DNA of 64,000 bases from Candidatus Symbiothrix dinenymphae (GCA_001417715.1 BBRT01000247.1:23355-87354), one strand, 5' to 3'; positions 23,312-33,228 are shown, counted from the first letter of the stretch. The notes: a model not told the origin generated them from the sequence alone. Made by a program: numbers and translations.

Positions 23312-24874
23312 CTAGCACCCTACTATCGTAACGGTTTTCCCCTGCACCATTTCTGTTTTGAGATAAATTTTAGCATCCCAATCTATATCGGGGCGGCGGT
23401 CGAAGATAAGTAGCCAACCCTCTTTGGTGCCTAATCTGTCCATGTAGCCGAGTACTTGGGCGTAGCTGTTTTCTTCTGTTTTGGCACTGCGGCGGAGTTT
23501 CAGTTCGATGGGGTATTTTTGTCTTTCATATTCTACACACAAATCTAAACGCTTGTATCCTGCCGCAAACTCACGGATGATTTGCCCGCCGCCGTTGACC
23601 ACGCGTTGCAGGAAAGCTTGCAAAATCAGATGTGGTGCCGCCTCTCTGTATTTGTAGCGGTCTATCCATATTTCGCTGTTTTCGCGCCAAAAGGCTTGAA
23701 AATCCTGCATAAGACAGGTCATGTCAATATGCCCGTTTTTCAGATAGTGGGGCATTTGTTGGGGATATTTGCTTTCAAGCAAATCTTTCTGTGAGTCGGC
23801 ACTTAATGTACGGATGATTACTTCGGCATAAATTGGATTGGCAGGCATGATTAACCCTTTACTCTCCTTTATCAGCCCAAGGTCTTTGGTGTAGAGATAG
23901 TCGTCCGACTGCGTATGAATTTCCGACAATTCGCCAATGATGACCGGCTCTATCACCCGCCGCACGCGCTCCTCTTTAAGCCGCTCCAGCAGGCTGTCGA
24001 TATGTGTGTCGCGCCGCAGGATGATGGTTTGGATGGCTTGTTCCACCAATTCTGCCGTCACCGGCTTGGTATAATCGGATTGGAGCATTTTTTCAATCAC
24101 CTCGCATGCAATGGCGTTAACCAACCATGGCTGTCCCTGCGTTTGCTTGATAACCAAATCGATAGCTTCTTGTTCAAACACTTGCCCTGTTTCCGCAGTA
24201 TGCTGTCCGTACAATTCTACTGCCTCCTCTTTTGTGAAATTGCTAAAAGTCATCGCTTCTTTAATCACATTAAACGGACTTGCGCTGCCAAGCGACTCGC
24301 TGTCGGGACGAATCCGCACTTTGAAGTCGCGAATGTTGCGCATGCCCACCAAGGCGATTGAATGGACAAACGGGGTATTACCGCGCGTATTGTAACCGTC
24401 TCTCAATTGCCGAAGGAAAGTAATCAATGTACCCTCACTCAAGCAGTCGGCTTCATCGAAAAAGATGATAAGCGGCTTGTCTAATGACATACAAAAAACA
24501 GTCAACTCATCAACCAGCACACCGGTGTAATTGCTGTAGTCAGCATCTTTGGCAAATGTTTCTCCTTTGGGTATGTTCGAAAAGCGAAATTTTGATTGCA
24601 TCCGCTTGACTATCGCCGGAATACCTTCCTTCGGTTCAATAATACCCTGCGCCACTTCCAATGAGCAATAAAGCGCATAATACTTGCCTTCATGGTTGAT
24701 GTGGTTAACCACATCAAGCAGCAAAGTTGTCTTGCCGCTCTGCCGCGGGGCGTGAATCACAAAATATTGACGTTGGTCAATAAGTTCTCTGATGCCCGAC
24801 AAACGCGATGAAGCCTCTATCATATAGTGGTCAACTTCGTTGCAAGGTCCTGCTACATTAAAATATCGTGCCAT
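23312..24874 (-). CDS. AAA-like ATPase with C-terminal PD-(D/E)XK nuclease domain, copy B
   Basis: A 520-aa paralogue of copy A, with Walker A (APRQSGKTT), Walker B (LIIFFDEAD) and the nuclease residues (KRLDLCVEY...PIELKLR) intact. From the stop up to about 24361 it is nearly identical to copy C, with a constant offset of 16528 and no indels. In the N-terminal third it matches copies A and D instead (DVVNHINHEGKYYALYCSLE as in D). So this family exchanges segments. It lies 88 bases after the GH127 copy 2 stop, behind its own promoter at 24898-24891, at the end of PUL2. Confidence 0.85.
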   Translation of the reverse strand: MARYFNVAGPCNEVDHYMIEASSRLSGIRELIDQRQYFVIHAPRQSGKTTLLLDVVNHINHEGKYYALYCSLEVAQGIIEPKEGIPAIVKRMQSKFRFSNIPKGETFAKDADYSNYTGVLVDELTVFCMSLDKPLIIFFDEADCLSEGTLITFLRQLRDGYNTRGNTPFVHSIALVGMRNIRDFKVRIRPDSESLGSASPFNVIKEAMTFSNFTKEEAVELYGQHTAETGQVFEQEAIDLVIKQTQGQPWLVNAIACEVIEKMLQSDYTKPVTAELVEQAIQTIILRRDTHIDSLLERLKEERVRRVIEPVIIGELSEIHTQSDDYLYTKDLGLIKESKGLIMPANPIYAEVIIRTLSADSQKDLLESKYPQQMPHYLKNGHIDMTCLMQDFQAFWRENSEIWIDRYKYREAAPHLILQAFLQRVVNGGGQIIREFAAGYKRLDLCVEYERQKYPIELKLRRSAKTEENSYAQVLGYMDRLGTKEGWLLIFDRRPDIDWDAKIYLKTEMVQGKTVTIVGC

Positions 24875-24890
24875 AATTCAAAATTTTTGG

Positions 24891-24898
24891 CAAAGGTA
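24891..24898 (-). promoter_or_regulatory. Promoter -7 box of AAA-nuclease copy B
   Basis: TACCTTTG on the minus strand, in a stretch shared with the upstream regions of copies A and D. Homology ends shortly after GACTTTTACCA at about 24920. Confidence 0.65.
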
Positions 24899-24962
24899 CG
24901 CATTTAAAATGACTTTTACCAAATACGCGTTCCACACAAACTGCCCCCCGCCTTTTAAGCCG

Positions 24963-26957
24963 CTATCGACTTAATCCATTCAAATTTTGCAATAGCCAAA
25001 CCGACATCTTACCACTGCCACGATGATTCCATGCGTAATAGGGTATCAATGAAAGCGTTACATCTTTTACTTGTAAACGTCCCGTTTCATTTTGGGCTAA
25101 TAACTGCGCAGTCGTTTTTAACTGATGGATACCCTTCAGCAAATCCGGCTTGGTTTCCACCCTGATTTCAGGCTTTTGATTTATCACGACACTGAAAATA
25201 TCAAAATCATTATCCGCCCATTCGGCACAATAAACAATGGGACCGCGTTCGATAGATATTTTTCCGCGGTCGGCTTCCACTTTGTCGTTGGCTTTCACTA
25301 CGCGCGGTTCCATGTCGAAATGCACTTTCACCACGTCGTCTTTTTTCCATTGACGGGAAATCGCAAAATATCCCTTCTCCAACCGGCTGTCCACCTTGGC
25401 GCCGTTCACCGTTACCGCATAATTCAACTTTTTGCCGTCGGCATAACTGTACAAATCGCTGGGAACGACTTCCCCCTGCACCCAACCCGGCACGCGCACT
25501 TTCAATGTAAATTGCTGTTTTGAACGTGGTGACACTTTAATATTAATGTCGCCTGTCCATGGATACTCGGTCGATTGGCTTACTGCTACTTTTTTACCTT
25601 CCACATCCAATACGGCATCATTGCCCATAAACAGGTTCACATAGAGGTCATTATTTTTGACAGCATACACATAACCCGGCAGGGAAGGGATAAAACGGCT
25701 GACATTCGACGGGCAGCAGGAACTGTCAAACCACGGCTGGCGGACAAGTGTACTTCCACGATTAAATTTGAATTTGCTATCCGATTCCAATGGATTGGGA
25801 TAGAAAAATGTGCCGCCATCCAGCGAAACACCGGAAATCAAACCGTTATACAAGGTGCGTTCCAGCACGTCGAAATATTTAGCTTCGCCGTGCAACAGAA
25901 ACAGGCGGTAGTTCCAATAAACATTGGCAATGGCTGCGCAAGTCTCGTTGTAAGCCGTCAGATTGGGCAATTCGTAGTTATCGCCAAATGATTCGTGTTG
26001 ATGACGGGCGCCTATTCCACCGGTGATGTAGAGTTTTTTCGACACCACATTGTCCCAAAGGCGGTCGATGGCGTGGATGTAAGCCGCATCGCCCGTGAGC
26101 GCTGCCACGTCGGCAATTCCCGAATACATATAAACGGCGCGTACGGCATGACCAACGGCTTCGTCCTGTTCCAAAATGGGTTTATGCATTTGTCTGGTGA
26201 AGGCGTCGCCTTTTCGGGCAGTGTAACCCCGTTTGTCCAAGAAATATTTTGCCAAATCAAGGTATTTCTTTTCGCCCGTTACGACATACAATTTAGCTAA
26301 TCCCATTTCTGCAATTTGATGACCGGGTACACGCGCCACCTGTCCGGGTTTATCGCCGATGGACCGTTCCACACAGTCGGCATAGCGGATGGCTATATCC
26401 AAAAAATTCCGTTTGCCGGTTGCCTGATAGTGAGCGATGGCACTTTCCAGCAAATGTCCCAGATTGTAAAATTCGTGGCTGTATTCTTCCACTTTTGCCC
26501 ATCGCTCGTGACCTACCCAATCGTGCGGATGTTGCGGGTTCATTGTTCGGGCGGTAAAAAGATAGCCGTCCAGTTCCTGTGCGGCGGCGACTATGGTGAG
26601 CACACTGTCGATGTATCGCACCAGTTTCTTATCCGGCCATGTTTGCATGGAATAAGAAGCGCCTTCGATGGTTTTATACACATCCGTATCATCAAAAGAA
26701 AATCCGCCCACTTTATAGTCGGGGCTTGGATGGGCTGCCTTGTGGAAATTTTCATACCGCCCCGTTTCTTCACATTTGCCGAATGCCAAAGGGATAGTTA
26801 CCTCACGGCTGGCGTTTAAGCGTTGTCCCCAGAATTGGTCGGTCACTTTTACCGACGTAAACGGTACGGGGTCGATGGGATAACCGCTGCCTTTCGTTTG
26901 CGAAAATCCTGTAAGACAATACAATGTCAATAAGAATAGAATGATGCTATTTTTCAT
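24963..26957 (-). CDS. GH127 family beta-L-arabinofuranosidase-like enzyme, copy 2
   Basis: A 664-aa near-duplicate of the GH127 enzyme of PUL1. The signal peptide and all catalytic and zinc-binding residues are the same (HESFGDNYELPN, YNETCA, SSCCPSN). I see only scattered substitutions, for example P to L in AAAQELDGYL, E to A in TGDAAYIH, D to E in QSTEYPWTG, and a C-terminus of LNGLSR in place of LNGLN. This suggests recent duplication or ongoing gene conversion. It follows the propeller copy 2 by 22 bases and is the last enzyme gene before AAA-nuclease copy B. Confidence 0.92.
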   Translation of the reverse strand: MKNSIILFLLTLYCLTGFSQTKGSGYPIDPVPFTSVKVTDQFWGQRLNASREVTIPLAFGKCEETGRYENFHKAAHPSPDYKVGGFSFDDTDVYKTIEGASYSMQTWPDKKLVRYIDSVLTIVAAAQELDGYLFTARTMNPQHPHDWVGHERWAKVEEYSHEFYNLGHLLESAIAHYQATGKRNFLDIAIRYADCVERSIGDKPGQVARVPGHQIAEMGLAKLYVVTGEKKYLDLAKYFLDKRGYTARKGDAFTRQMHKPILEQDEAVGHAVRAVYMYSGIADVAALTGDAAYIHAIDRLWDNVVSKKLYITGGIGARHQHESFGDNYELPNLTAYNETCAAIANVYWNYRLFLLHGEAKYFDVLERTLYNGLISGVSLDGGTFFYPNPLESDSKFKFNRGSTLVRQPWFDSSCCPSNVSRFIPSLPGYVYAVKNNDLYVNLFMGNDAVLDVEGKKVAVSQSTEYPWTGDINIKVSPRSKQQFTLKVRVPGWVQGEVVPSDLYSYADGKKLNYAVTVNGAKVDSRLEKGYFAISRQWKKDDVVKVHFDMEPRVVKANDKVEADRGKISIERGPIVYCAEWADNDFDIFSVVINQKPEIRVETKPDLLKGIHQLKTTAQLLAQNETGRLQVKDVTLSLIPYYAWNHRGSGKMSVWLLQNLNGLSR

Positions 26958-28004
26958 TTTTTAATTCTCTAATTTATTTTTAATGTTTAGGAAAACCCAA
27001 GTCCTCTCCGTCAAGAAATACAAGTCCGATTCGCTCCAGATTTCCGGTGCGACCGTTGTACCACAGCCGCCATTTTTTCTCTTTTGCATCGTAAATGACG
27101 AACGGTTTATAGCAGGCCTCAGCATCCCAGCCGTCTTGGGTTGGCGAAACAATCGGATTCGTCGGTAGCCGTTCCCAATTCGTAATGCCGTCCTTCGACC
27201 GGGCAATGCCGATGCGGGCAAGATGTTCGTTTTCGTAACCTATGTAGAACATTAAGTACCAATCGTTGTGTTTGAAAACATGCCCGCCGGCAACTTTATG
27301 ATGCTCCCACTCGGTGTTTTTATCACACGAAAAGATGGGATTATTTTTGTATTTCGTCCACACAAGACCATCCGGGCTTGTTGCGTAGCCGATAGCGTTC
27401 GGTTCGTATATCTCTCCGCCGGAGTACCACATCGTGAAAAGTTTGGTATCGGCATCCCATTCGACGTTCGGACACATCACGGCATGTTCTTTTTCCCAGC
27501 CTTTTTCCGGCACTAAAACGGGTTTGTCCGATTTCCTTTCAAAGTGAATGCCGTCGGTACTCGTTGCGTAACCAATCCACGAGCCGCTTTTCGACCAATC
27601 GTTGTACCAAACCTGACCGGTGTACCAAAGATGATACACGCCGTCCCGCTTAATAACGGAGGGGCGATTGATTTCATTTTCCCAACCTGAGTCAGGATTG
27701 GGAGCGAGAACGATTGTAGGCTCAGACCAATTAATTCCGTCCTTGCTTTCGGTGTAGGCAAGCGACTTTCTTGGTCGCCACGAGAACCACATCTTGTATT
27801 TGCCGTCCTCTTGCAGCATCGCGATATCGAAACACGTGCCGAGGTCCGCGCCGCCGAGAACAGGATTGTTCTCATATTTCGTCCATTTTATATCTGCCCG
27901 ACAAGACGACAGAGTGAACACGGAGAACACAAGCAGTGAAACTGCTAATAAACAATAACTTTTTTTCATTTCTTTAATAATTTATAATTTTAATATTTTT
28001 AATT
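24975..28004. repeat. Segmental duplication, copy 2 (GH127 plus propeller genes)
   Basis: Second copy of the ~3-kb segment at about 8812-11840, same orientation. Upstream of it there is no GH2 gene as in copy 1 but an AAA-ATPase gene. Downstream there is AAA-nuclease copy B instead of the Gfo/Idh gene. So only the two-gene unit was copied. Confidence 0.9.
26980..27969 (-). CDS. Five-bladed beta-propeller glycosidase-like lipoprotein, copy 2
   Basis: A 329-aa near-duplicate of the PUL1 propeller protein, with the same lipobox (FTLSSC) and blade motifs. Differences seen include L to F in LLVFSV, K to R in WRPRKS, A to T in DADTKL, IISPTP to IVSPTQ and A to E in LDGEDL. No promoter of its own is evident in the 74-base gap to the AAA-ATPase gene at 28044, whose 3' end is a repeat half-element. 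It may be expressed by read-through or with the duplicated leader. Confidence 0.8.
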   Translation of the reverse strand: MKKSYCLLAVSLLVFSVFTLSSCRADIKWTKYENNPVLGGADLGTCFDIAMLQEDGKYKMWFSWRPRKSLAYTESKDGINWSEPTIVLAPNPDSGWENEINRPSVIKRDGVYHLWYTGQVWYNDWSKSGSWIGYATSTDGIHFERKSDKPVLVPEKGWEKEHAVMCPNVEWDADTKLFTMWYSGGEIYEPNAIGYATSPDGLVWTKYKNNPIFSCDKNTEWEHHKVAGGHVFKHNDWYLMFYIGYENEHLARIGIARSKDGITNWERLPTNPIVSPTQDGWDAEACYKPFVIYDAKEKKWRLWYNGRTGNLERIGLVFLDGEDLGFPKH

Positions 28005-28007
28005 TTT

Positions 28008-28050
28008 ATCTTGCTAATCTTTTAATCTTATGAAAATCCCGGTTCAGACA
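28008..28050. repeat. Half of a TGTCTGAAC-family palindrome
   Basis: ATCTTGCTAATCTTTTAATC through GGTTCAGACA matches the right half of the elements at 16841 and 33277. The TCA that gives the TGA stop of the AAA-ATPase gene at 28044 lies inside its terminal TTCAGACA. Confidence 0.7.
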
Positions 28051-29639
28051 ATTTGTTCAATCCTGCAACCAACATCTTTTCCACTGAACGCTATCCCCAG
28101 CAGAATAATTTTCCGGTCAAGAAACGGCTCATAATACCGCTTCTCGCGGATTTGCGCGATAGCCTGGTTGAGCAAAGTTTCCAATTCCGTGGTAGCGTGA
28201 TATTTCAACTCTACCACTATTGCCACTCCGTCTTGCTGCAACACGGCATCTATACGTCCCCGGTTGGTCATCCTTTCGCTTTGAATATTGAAACCCAGCA
28301 TGGTCATCCACATTTGAAAGATGTTGTGATAAAAGGCTTCACTTGCTAAATTTTCCGCTTCCGCTTCCGCTTCGTCTTGCGCCTTGGATGGGAGTAAAGT
28401 GTAAGGAACATCGGCAAGCATGATACGCATATTATTTGTAAAGCCTTTCGCATCGAAATCAAGGATTTGTTGCAACATTTGTTGTCCAAGTGCCGACATT
28501 TTCGAAAGGGGGTAGTTGGTATATGCACTTAACAGATATTCCATCAGCGACTCCTTTACCTCCATATTGGGTACTTCCAATGTATATTGAGAACTTCTAC
28601 CCACCCGTTGTTTGTTTTTGATGGTCAAGTAGCCGGTTTGAAATAACAGGGGAATATCTTCCAACTCATCAGGGTCGTAGCTGTTGAAAGCTGTCGGACC
28701 TGCAACTATCGGTTCCAATACGGTTTTAGCAAGACCGTGTTTTTTGAGACGATTGATGAGGAAAGTGGGCGTACCTGTATCAAACCAGTAATTGGAAAAG
28801 TCTTGATTGTCAAAAAACATTAGCGTGGAAAACGGATTGTAAACCGATGTCTTGCCATCCCAGGTATAACCATCATACCACTTGCAAATGTAGTAAAGCA
28901 AATTCTCCCTTGTTATTTCCAAATGAGATGCCGTTTCGTCAATATATTCCGCAAAGTTACGTTCCAGTTCTTCCTGTGTATAGCCACAGATAGAAGCATA
29001 TTTATCGTTTAACGTAATATCTTTGAGACTGTTCAATGCTGAAAATATTGACACTTTTGCCACTTTTGTTATGCCTGTCATAAAAACGAACTTCAAATGG
29101 TTGTCGGTGGCTTTTAGCCTTTTATAAAAGCTTTGAAGAAATTGGCGAACACCATCCGCTTCAGGTTGATTCATTGTATCCAATATCGGGCTGTCGTACT
29201 CATCAATAAGTACAACCACTTTATTGCCTTTTTTACGATGCAATGACTCTATCAATTCAGAAAAACAATCGGAGGCGTATTCTGAAACAAGTTTTATTTT
29301 CTCTAATTTAGCCTGCCGTTTCAGAAATGTTGACATACTGCGTTCCATCTCTTCTTTACTATCGTGCTTGATATCTGTCCAATCTATTCGAATAACGGGA
29401 TAGCGCTGCGTCCAATCCCATTTATCATAGATATAGAGACCTTCAAACAAATGCTGACTGCCTGTGTAAAGTTCCTCCAAGGTGCTGACAAGGAGCGACT
29501 TTCCGAAACGGCGCGGGCGTGAGAGAAACACGATGTTTGAACTTGTAAGTTGGAGTATTTCTTTCGTTTTATCCACATACAAACAACCTTCATCGCGTAA
29601 CTTTTCAAACGACTGAATACCAATGGGTAAATTCTTCAT
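28044..29639 (-). CDS. AAA-ATPase-like / PDDEXK_9 (DUF1703) protein in PUL2
   Basis: A 531-aa protein of the AAA-ATPase-like (PF09820-type) plus PDDEXK_9 family, distinct from copies A-D. It opens with the family's LPIGIQSFEKLRDEGCLYVD. Walker A is at about 41-49 (RPRRFGKSL), Walker B at about 141-147 (VVVLIDEYD), and the C-terminal nuclease residues are D464, E477 and K479 (RIDAVLQQ...VVELKYHA). The function is unknown; multi-copy in many gut and host-associated anaerobes. It splits PUL2 between the lipoprotein genes and the propeller/GH127 pair, with its own promoter (29672-29665) and a terminator upstream. The stop codon lies in a repeat element. Confidence 0.85.
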   Translation of the reverse strand: MKNLPIGIQSFEKLRDEGCLYVDKTKEILQLTSSNIVFLSRPRRFGKSLLVSTLEELYTGSQHLFEGLYIYDKWDWTQRYPVIRIDWTDIKHDSKEEMERSMSTFLKRQAKLEKIKLVSEYASDCFSELIESLHRKKGNKVVVLIDEYDSPILDTMNQPEADGVRQFLQSFYKRLKATDNHLKFVFMTGITKVAKVSIFSALNSLKDITLNDKYASICGYTQEELERNFAEYIDETASHLEITRENLLYYICKWYDGYTWDGKTSVYNPFSTLMFFDNQDFSNYWFDTGTPTFLINRLKKHGLAKTVLEPIVAGPTAFNSYDPDELEDIPLLFQTGYLTIKNKQRVGRSSQYTLEVPNMEVKESLMEYLLSAYTNYPLSKMSALGQQMLQQILDFDAKGFTNNMRIMLADVPYTLLPSKAQDEAEAEAENLASEAFYHNIFQMWMTMLGFNIQSERMTNRGRIDAVLQQDGVAIVVELKYHATTELETLLNQAIAQIREKRYYEPFLDRKIILLGIAFSGKDVGCRIEQIV

Positions 29640-29664
29640 GACTTCTCATTTCTAAAAATATCTG

Positions 29665-29672
29665 CAAAGATA
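29665..29672 (-). promoter_or_regulatory. Promoter -7 box of the 28044-29639 AAA-ATPase gene
   Basis: TATCTTTG on the minus strand, 26 bases before the ATG and just downstream of the terminator at 29718-29757. Confidence 0.6.
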
Positions 29673-29717
29673 ATACAAAATTATTGAATTAGCAAATGTT
29701 TCTGTTTTTTTTTCAAA

Positions 29718-29757
29718 AAAAATGCTGTCTCAAACATTTGTTTGAAACAGCATTTTT
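29718..29757 (-). terminator. Rho-independent terminator after the PUL2 DUF4998 lipoprotein gene
   Basis: AAAAATGCTGTCTCAAAC (29718-29735) and GTTTGAAACAGCATTTTT (29740-29757) pair at 17 of 18 positions with a 4-base loop. On the minus-strand transcript the stem is followed by a run of U. It lies 8 bases after the stop at 29765. It should end the susC-susD-lipoprotein transcript before the AAA-ATPase gene. Confidence 0.8.
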
Positions 29758-29764
29758 CAATTTT

Positions 29765-31936
29765 TTATTTTTTGCCAAACACATGAATTTCTCCAAAGGT
29801 GGCATTAGCGAGTCCTCTGTTCATTTCTACCCTAAGCCATCTGGCATTAACCGGCGTTGGTAAATCTATCAGCGGTATTTGCCATGTGGTTTCATAAACA
29901 GGTACTTGATAGTCGTGGGAGGCGATTAATGTCCAAGTACTGCCATCGTTACCTGCGAAAACATCAACAGTCCGCAGTTCGGAGGGCCATTCCTCTACAA
30001 GGCGACCGTAAAACGCTAAAGAGTGTATTTCCTGCACTTCTGTCATGTCAATATTGAAGTATTTTAGCACATCTGCCCCGCTCCAGTTAAACGTATATGT
30101 AATCGGATTGGAATCAAGGATACGACTCGGATTGGAATCAACGCTATAACTCGGTGTAAGCATATTCGTTGATATTTTCCAGCTTGTCTTATCATATTCG
30201 CGTATAGCAACGCCACCGAGTTTACGGATTTCGTATTCGCTTAGTTTTAATCCGTAGAACTGAACATTGGCTACGTCCAACACTTCGTCTTCACCGTTAT
30301 CATCGGCAAAAAGCAGACAGCCTTCCGGCAAGAGTGAGAAACGACCGTCAATATCCGCGGATGACAATCTTCCTTCCCTTATTCTGAGACCATCGGCATA
30401 ATACATGTAAAAATTATTGGTAATATCAGCGACAAGAACAATGCGTGTCCAGCGACCGGCAGGTGTATGGAAGCCCGAAAAGCCCATTCTATCAGTTTGA
30501 AGACCATTTTCGGATACAGTCGCTGTAGTGCCGGTTAAAACACCTATTTTGCCATCGGCGTTGATGAATATGTCGGCATCCTGTGTTGGCGTACCGTATC
30601 CGTTGCGTGCAGAAAGGAGTGAATACGTCTTACCTGTGCCTGTTTCCGGTATTTTTACATCAAACGCTACGCTGTAAGTATTGACATTGGTGCCTCCGAC
30701 AGGGAGAAGTCCGTGATTACAGCGCAGATAGCTGCCTTGTGGTATGCGGATAGCGCGGTCGGTGGCCGTTGGACCGGCAACGGATGTGATAGCGCCTCCC
30801 GTTTCAACGGCTACGAGTGCTATACCGCCGTTTTGGGCGGCCAACAGATTGGTGGGGTCGTCGAATGTCCACCAGCCTGTCATGTTTTTTGCGCGAATCG
30901 CTGTCATGTTGCGGCTTTGCTGATTTATGGTGGTAGATGATAGTCTGGGTGCTATGGTCCAATATACCCGAAACGGGTCGGCACGGTTAAAAGAGGCGAT
31001 AAGCGCAGATGCGTCATTTTTTGTCATAAGATAGGAGTTACCCGTGCCGGCATCTATTGTTGGTCCATCACTGAAATTGGGATTTGAGGATACTTTCAGG
31101 TCATAGCCGGTAGCCTCATCTACCGCTACCCATGCAAATTCCAAGGGAAACTCAATCTCATCCGCATCAAACGTATAGAATTGTGCAGGCTTTTTGAGGA
31201 GGATTGCAGGAATTGCCGACGGAGAGATACGCAGGTTATAAGTCATTTCCCAGTCGATGCTGTCAATAATCGACACACCATTCATTTTGGGCACAATACG
31301 GGCTGTTATCTTGATAGGTATATCAACATTCTTGTTCACATTTTCGACAAGGAAACTCGGCAGATTGCCATTAGCACTGTCGCGTTGAACATGGTTGTCA
31401 CGGTCGGTATATTCATATTTGTAGCGATACCACGAATACATATCCGACACTATGGGATTGCGCCATTCAACGGCCGCCGCCGCTGTCGATTCGACCACCG
31501 AGGGAGGTGTCACTGCCAAAGCGGAAACATCTTCGCTCGTAAACGGCGTTACCGATACCTCTTGCGCTATCGAGGGATTGCCATACTGGTCTTCGGTGAA
31601 AATCTTAAATTCATAGATACGCGGTTGGGTAAGACCTGTGATGTTGACCCACGAGCAGACACTATCAAATACCTCGCGCTTAGACTCATCACCGACCGTG
31701 TATTCAACGATGGTTTTCTTAGCTTTGCCCAAATACATTTGGGAAGCAGGCACGCGCCCTTGCGTCCCAAAGTCGAACTCCACCCGCTCGTAACCATACG
31801 AAACCGTCACGATGTCGAACCTTGCCGGATAAACCCGCTCTTCGGGAGAAAAATCCTTAATGTTGTCATATATATCCGAACAGGATACACCGACGAATGC
31901 CGCGAACAGCACAGAAAATAATTTATTTGCTTTCAT
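29765..31936 (-). CDS. DUF4998, LamG-like and discoidin-like surface lipoprotein, PUL2
   Basis: A lipoprotein of about 723 aa from ATG 31936 (MKANKLFSVLFAAFVGVSC). An N-terminal DUF4998-like part (ARFDIVTVSYGYERVEFDFG) and an Ig-like middle are followed by a concanavalin/LamG-like domain at about 390-600 (GWWTFDDPTNLLAAQNGG, then YYADGLRIREGRLS) and a C-terminal F5/8-like domain (KYFNIDMTEVQEIHSLAFYG, ending RWLRVEMNRGLANATFGEIH). It is longer than the PUL1 and PUL3 equivalents because of the LamG-like domain. A role in surface glycan binding is likely. Two upstream ATGs (31969, 31945) overlap or touch the previous gene and add a non-signal stub. Confidence 0.82.
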   Translation of the reverse strand: MKANKLFSVLFAAFVGVSCSDIYDNIKDFSPEERVYPARFDIVTVSYGYERVEFDFGTQGRVPASQMYLGKAKKTIVEYTVGDESKREVFDSVCSWVNITGLTQPRIYEFKIFTEDQYGNPSIAQEVSVTPFTSEDVSALAVTPPSVVESTAAAAVEWRNPIVSDMYSWYRYKYEYTDRDNHVQRDSANGNLPSFLVENVNKNVDIPIKITARIVPKMNGVSIIDSIDWEMTYNLRISPSAIPAILLKKPAQFYTFDADEIEFPLEFAWVAVDEATGYDLKVSSNPNFSDGPTIDAGTGNSYLMTKNDASALIASFNRADPFRVYWTIAPRLSSTTINQQSRNMTAIRAKNMTGWWTFDDPTNLLAAQNGGIALVAVETGGAITSVAGPTATDRAIRIPQGSYLRCNHGLLPVGGTNVNTYSVAFDVKIPETGTGKTYSLLSARNGYGTPTQDADIFINADGKIGVLTGTTATVSENGLQTDRMGFSGFHTPAGRWTRIVLVADITNNFYMYYADGLRIREGRLSSADIDGRFSLLPEGCLLFADDNGEDEVLDVANVQFYGLKLSEYEIRKLGGVAIREYDKTSWKISTNMLTPSYSVDSNPSRILDSNPITYTFNWSGADVLKYFNIDMTEVQEIHSLAFYGRLVEEWPSELRTVDVFAGNDGSTWTLIASHDYQVPVYETTWQIPLIDLPTPVNARWLRVEMNRGLANATFGEIHVFGKK

Positions 31937-31965
31937 AACTTTCATTTTTTTATAATTTATATTTT

Positions 31966-33228
31966 TCACCTTTTTCTCCTCCCATACAAAGTAATTTCAG
32001 ACAACGCGAAATTAAACGTTTGAATATCCCCGTCAAAACACCCAATCATCTCATACCTAAACCATCGGGTAGGCTCCGTGAACTCTATCTCATCGGGATA
32101 GAAATAGGTCATGTCGCCGGCAAGACCGGCAACAATATATTGCCTTTCTGTCGCCAATGAAGGTACCTGAATGGTATGGTCGCGTATCATCTCCCATTCT
32201 TCCGTATCCGCGTGATAGATATAAACTTTGTACCGTTTTATATTTTTGTCCTTATAGTAACCGTACTCTCCCCGCTCCAACTCATTCTTATAATCGGCGA
32301 ATTGGTGGGTAACGATGCGACTTAATTCCCACTCTTCGCCAAGGTCGACCAAGAAATTTACCGGTTTAACTCCTCCGTATGCACCACCTTTCGTAAAGTT
32401 ATCATTACGACCACCATCACCATCATATATGCCGTCAATCAATATCCGACCGCCTGTTTTAAAGTAACCGCCAAAGAATCCCATCCGCACGCGTAATGTA
32501 TCGCTTAATTCCTTGGGTAGAAACCAATTGTCTTTCGGGATGATTTCGTCGTGTTTCAGATAGACCGTCGCCGGAGCGAGCACATTGGAATTTCCGTAGC
32601 GGTCTTCCACCCGCATATTGACCGTTATAGGCTCCGTCTCCGGAATATCTTCCATGCGGACAAATTCACGGACGTCCTCGTTGACAGAGGAAACAATTGA
32701 CCGTTTCGTCACCGGCTGACCCTTTAGTTTGTAGGAATAATCAAGATACACATTAACGTTTTGTTTGAGTGTGTTCTTCCAATCCACATAGAACGAGCCG
32801 AAGCCCCCCTTCACTTGCAGCGACTGGCTGATAAGCTGCACGGCAGGCTTATCAGGCGTAATATCAACCGGCACACTCGCGGAGCGGTTGCCGGCGCGGT
32901 CCACGGCATACACTTGCACCGTGAGTGCCACACTGTCCGGAAAACCAATCACAGTGATAGAATCAACATAGTAAGAAGTAGAAAACCACACCTCTGCGCC
33001 CGTTTGCGGATTCGTATAAGAGGCATCAATAGAGAGCAAATCCTCATCTTCCGGCACCCGATAATGAATAACGCCACCACCATTCACCGCCCTCCAGCCA
33101 AGAATCTCAGGCTTTCCGGGAGGCGTCCCATCAGAATAATTAATCTCAAAGCGCTTACTCTCATCGCAGCCGCAAAGGACTGTTACCAAGCAAGCCGTCA
33201 CACATAACACTAAACATCTAAATTTCAT
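31966..33228 (-). CDS. DUF4959/DUF5126/DUF5000 surface lipoprotein, PUL2
   Basis: A 420-aa lipoprotein (TACLVTVLCGC lipobox). DUF4959-like N-terminus (GGGVIHYRVPEDEDLLSIDA), a DUF5126-like middle (GGFGSFYVDWKNTLKQNVNV) and a DUF5000 discoidin-like C-terminus (GVKPNFLVDLGEEWELS-type region, ending RWFRYEMIGCFDGDIQTFNF). Same position and domain order as 15575-16801 and 57629-58822. It is separated from SusD by a palindromic repeat (33277-33379). Confidence 0.86.
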   Translation of the reverse strand: MKFRCLVLCVTACLVTVLCGCDESKRFEINYSDGTPPGKPEILGWRAVNGGGVIHYRVPEDEDLLSIDASYTNPQTGAEVWFSTSYYVDSITVIGFPDSVALTVQVYAVDRAGNRSASVPVDITPDKPAVQLISQSLQVKGGFGSFYVDWKNTLKQNVNVYLDYSYKLKGQPVTKRSIVSSVNEDVREFVRMEDIPETEPITVNMRVEDRYGNSNVLAPATVYLKHDEIIPKDNWFLPKELSDTLRVRMGFFGGYFKTGGRILIDGIYDGDGGRNDNFTKGGAYGGVKPVNFLVDLGEEWELSRIVTHQFADYKNELERGEYGYYKDKNIKRYKVYIYHADTEEWEMIRDHTIQVPSLATERQYIVAGLAGDMTYFYPDEIEFTEPTRWFRYEMIGCFDGDIQTFNFALSEITLYGRRKR

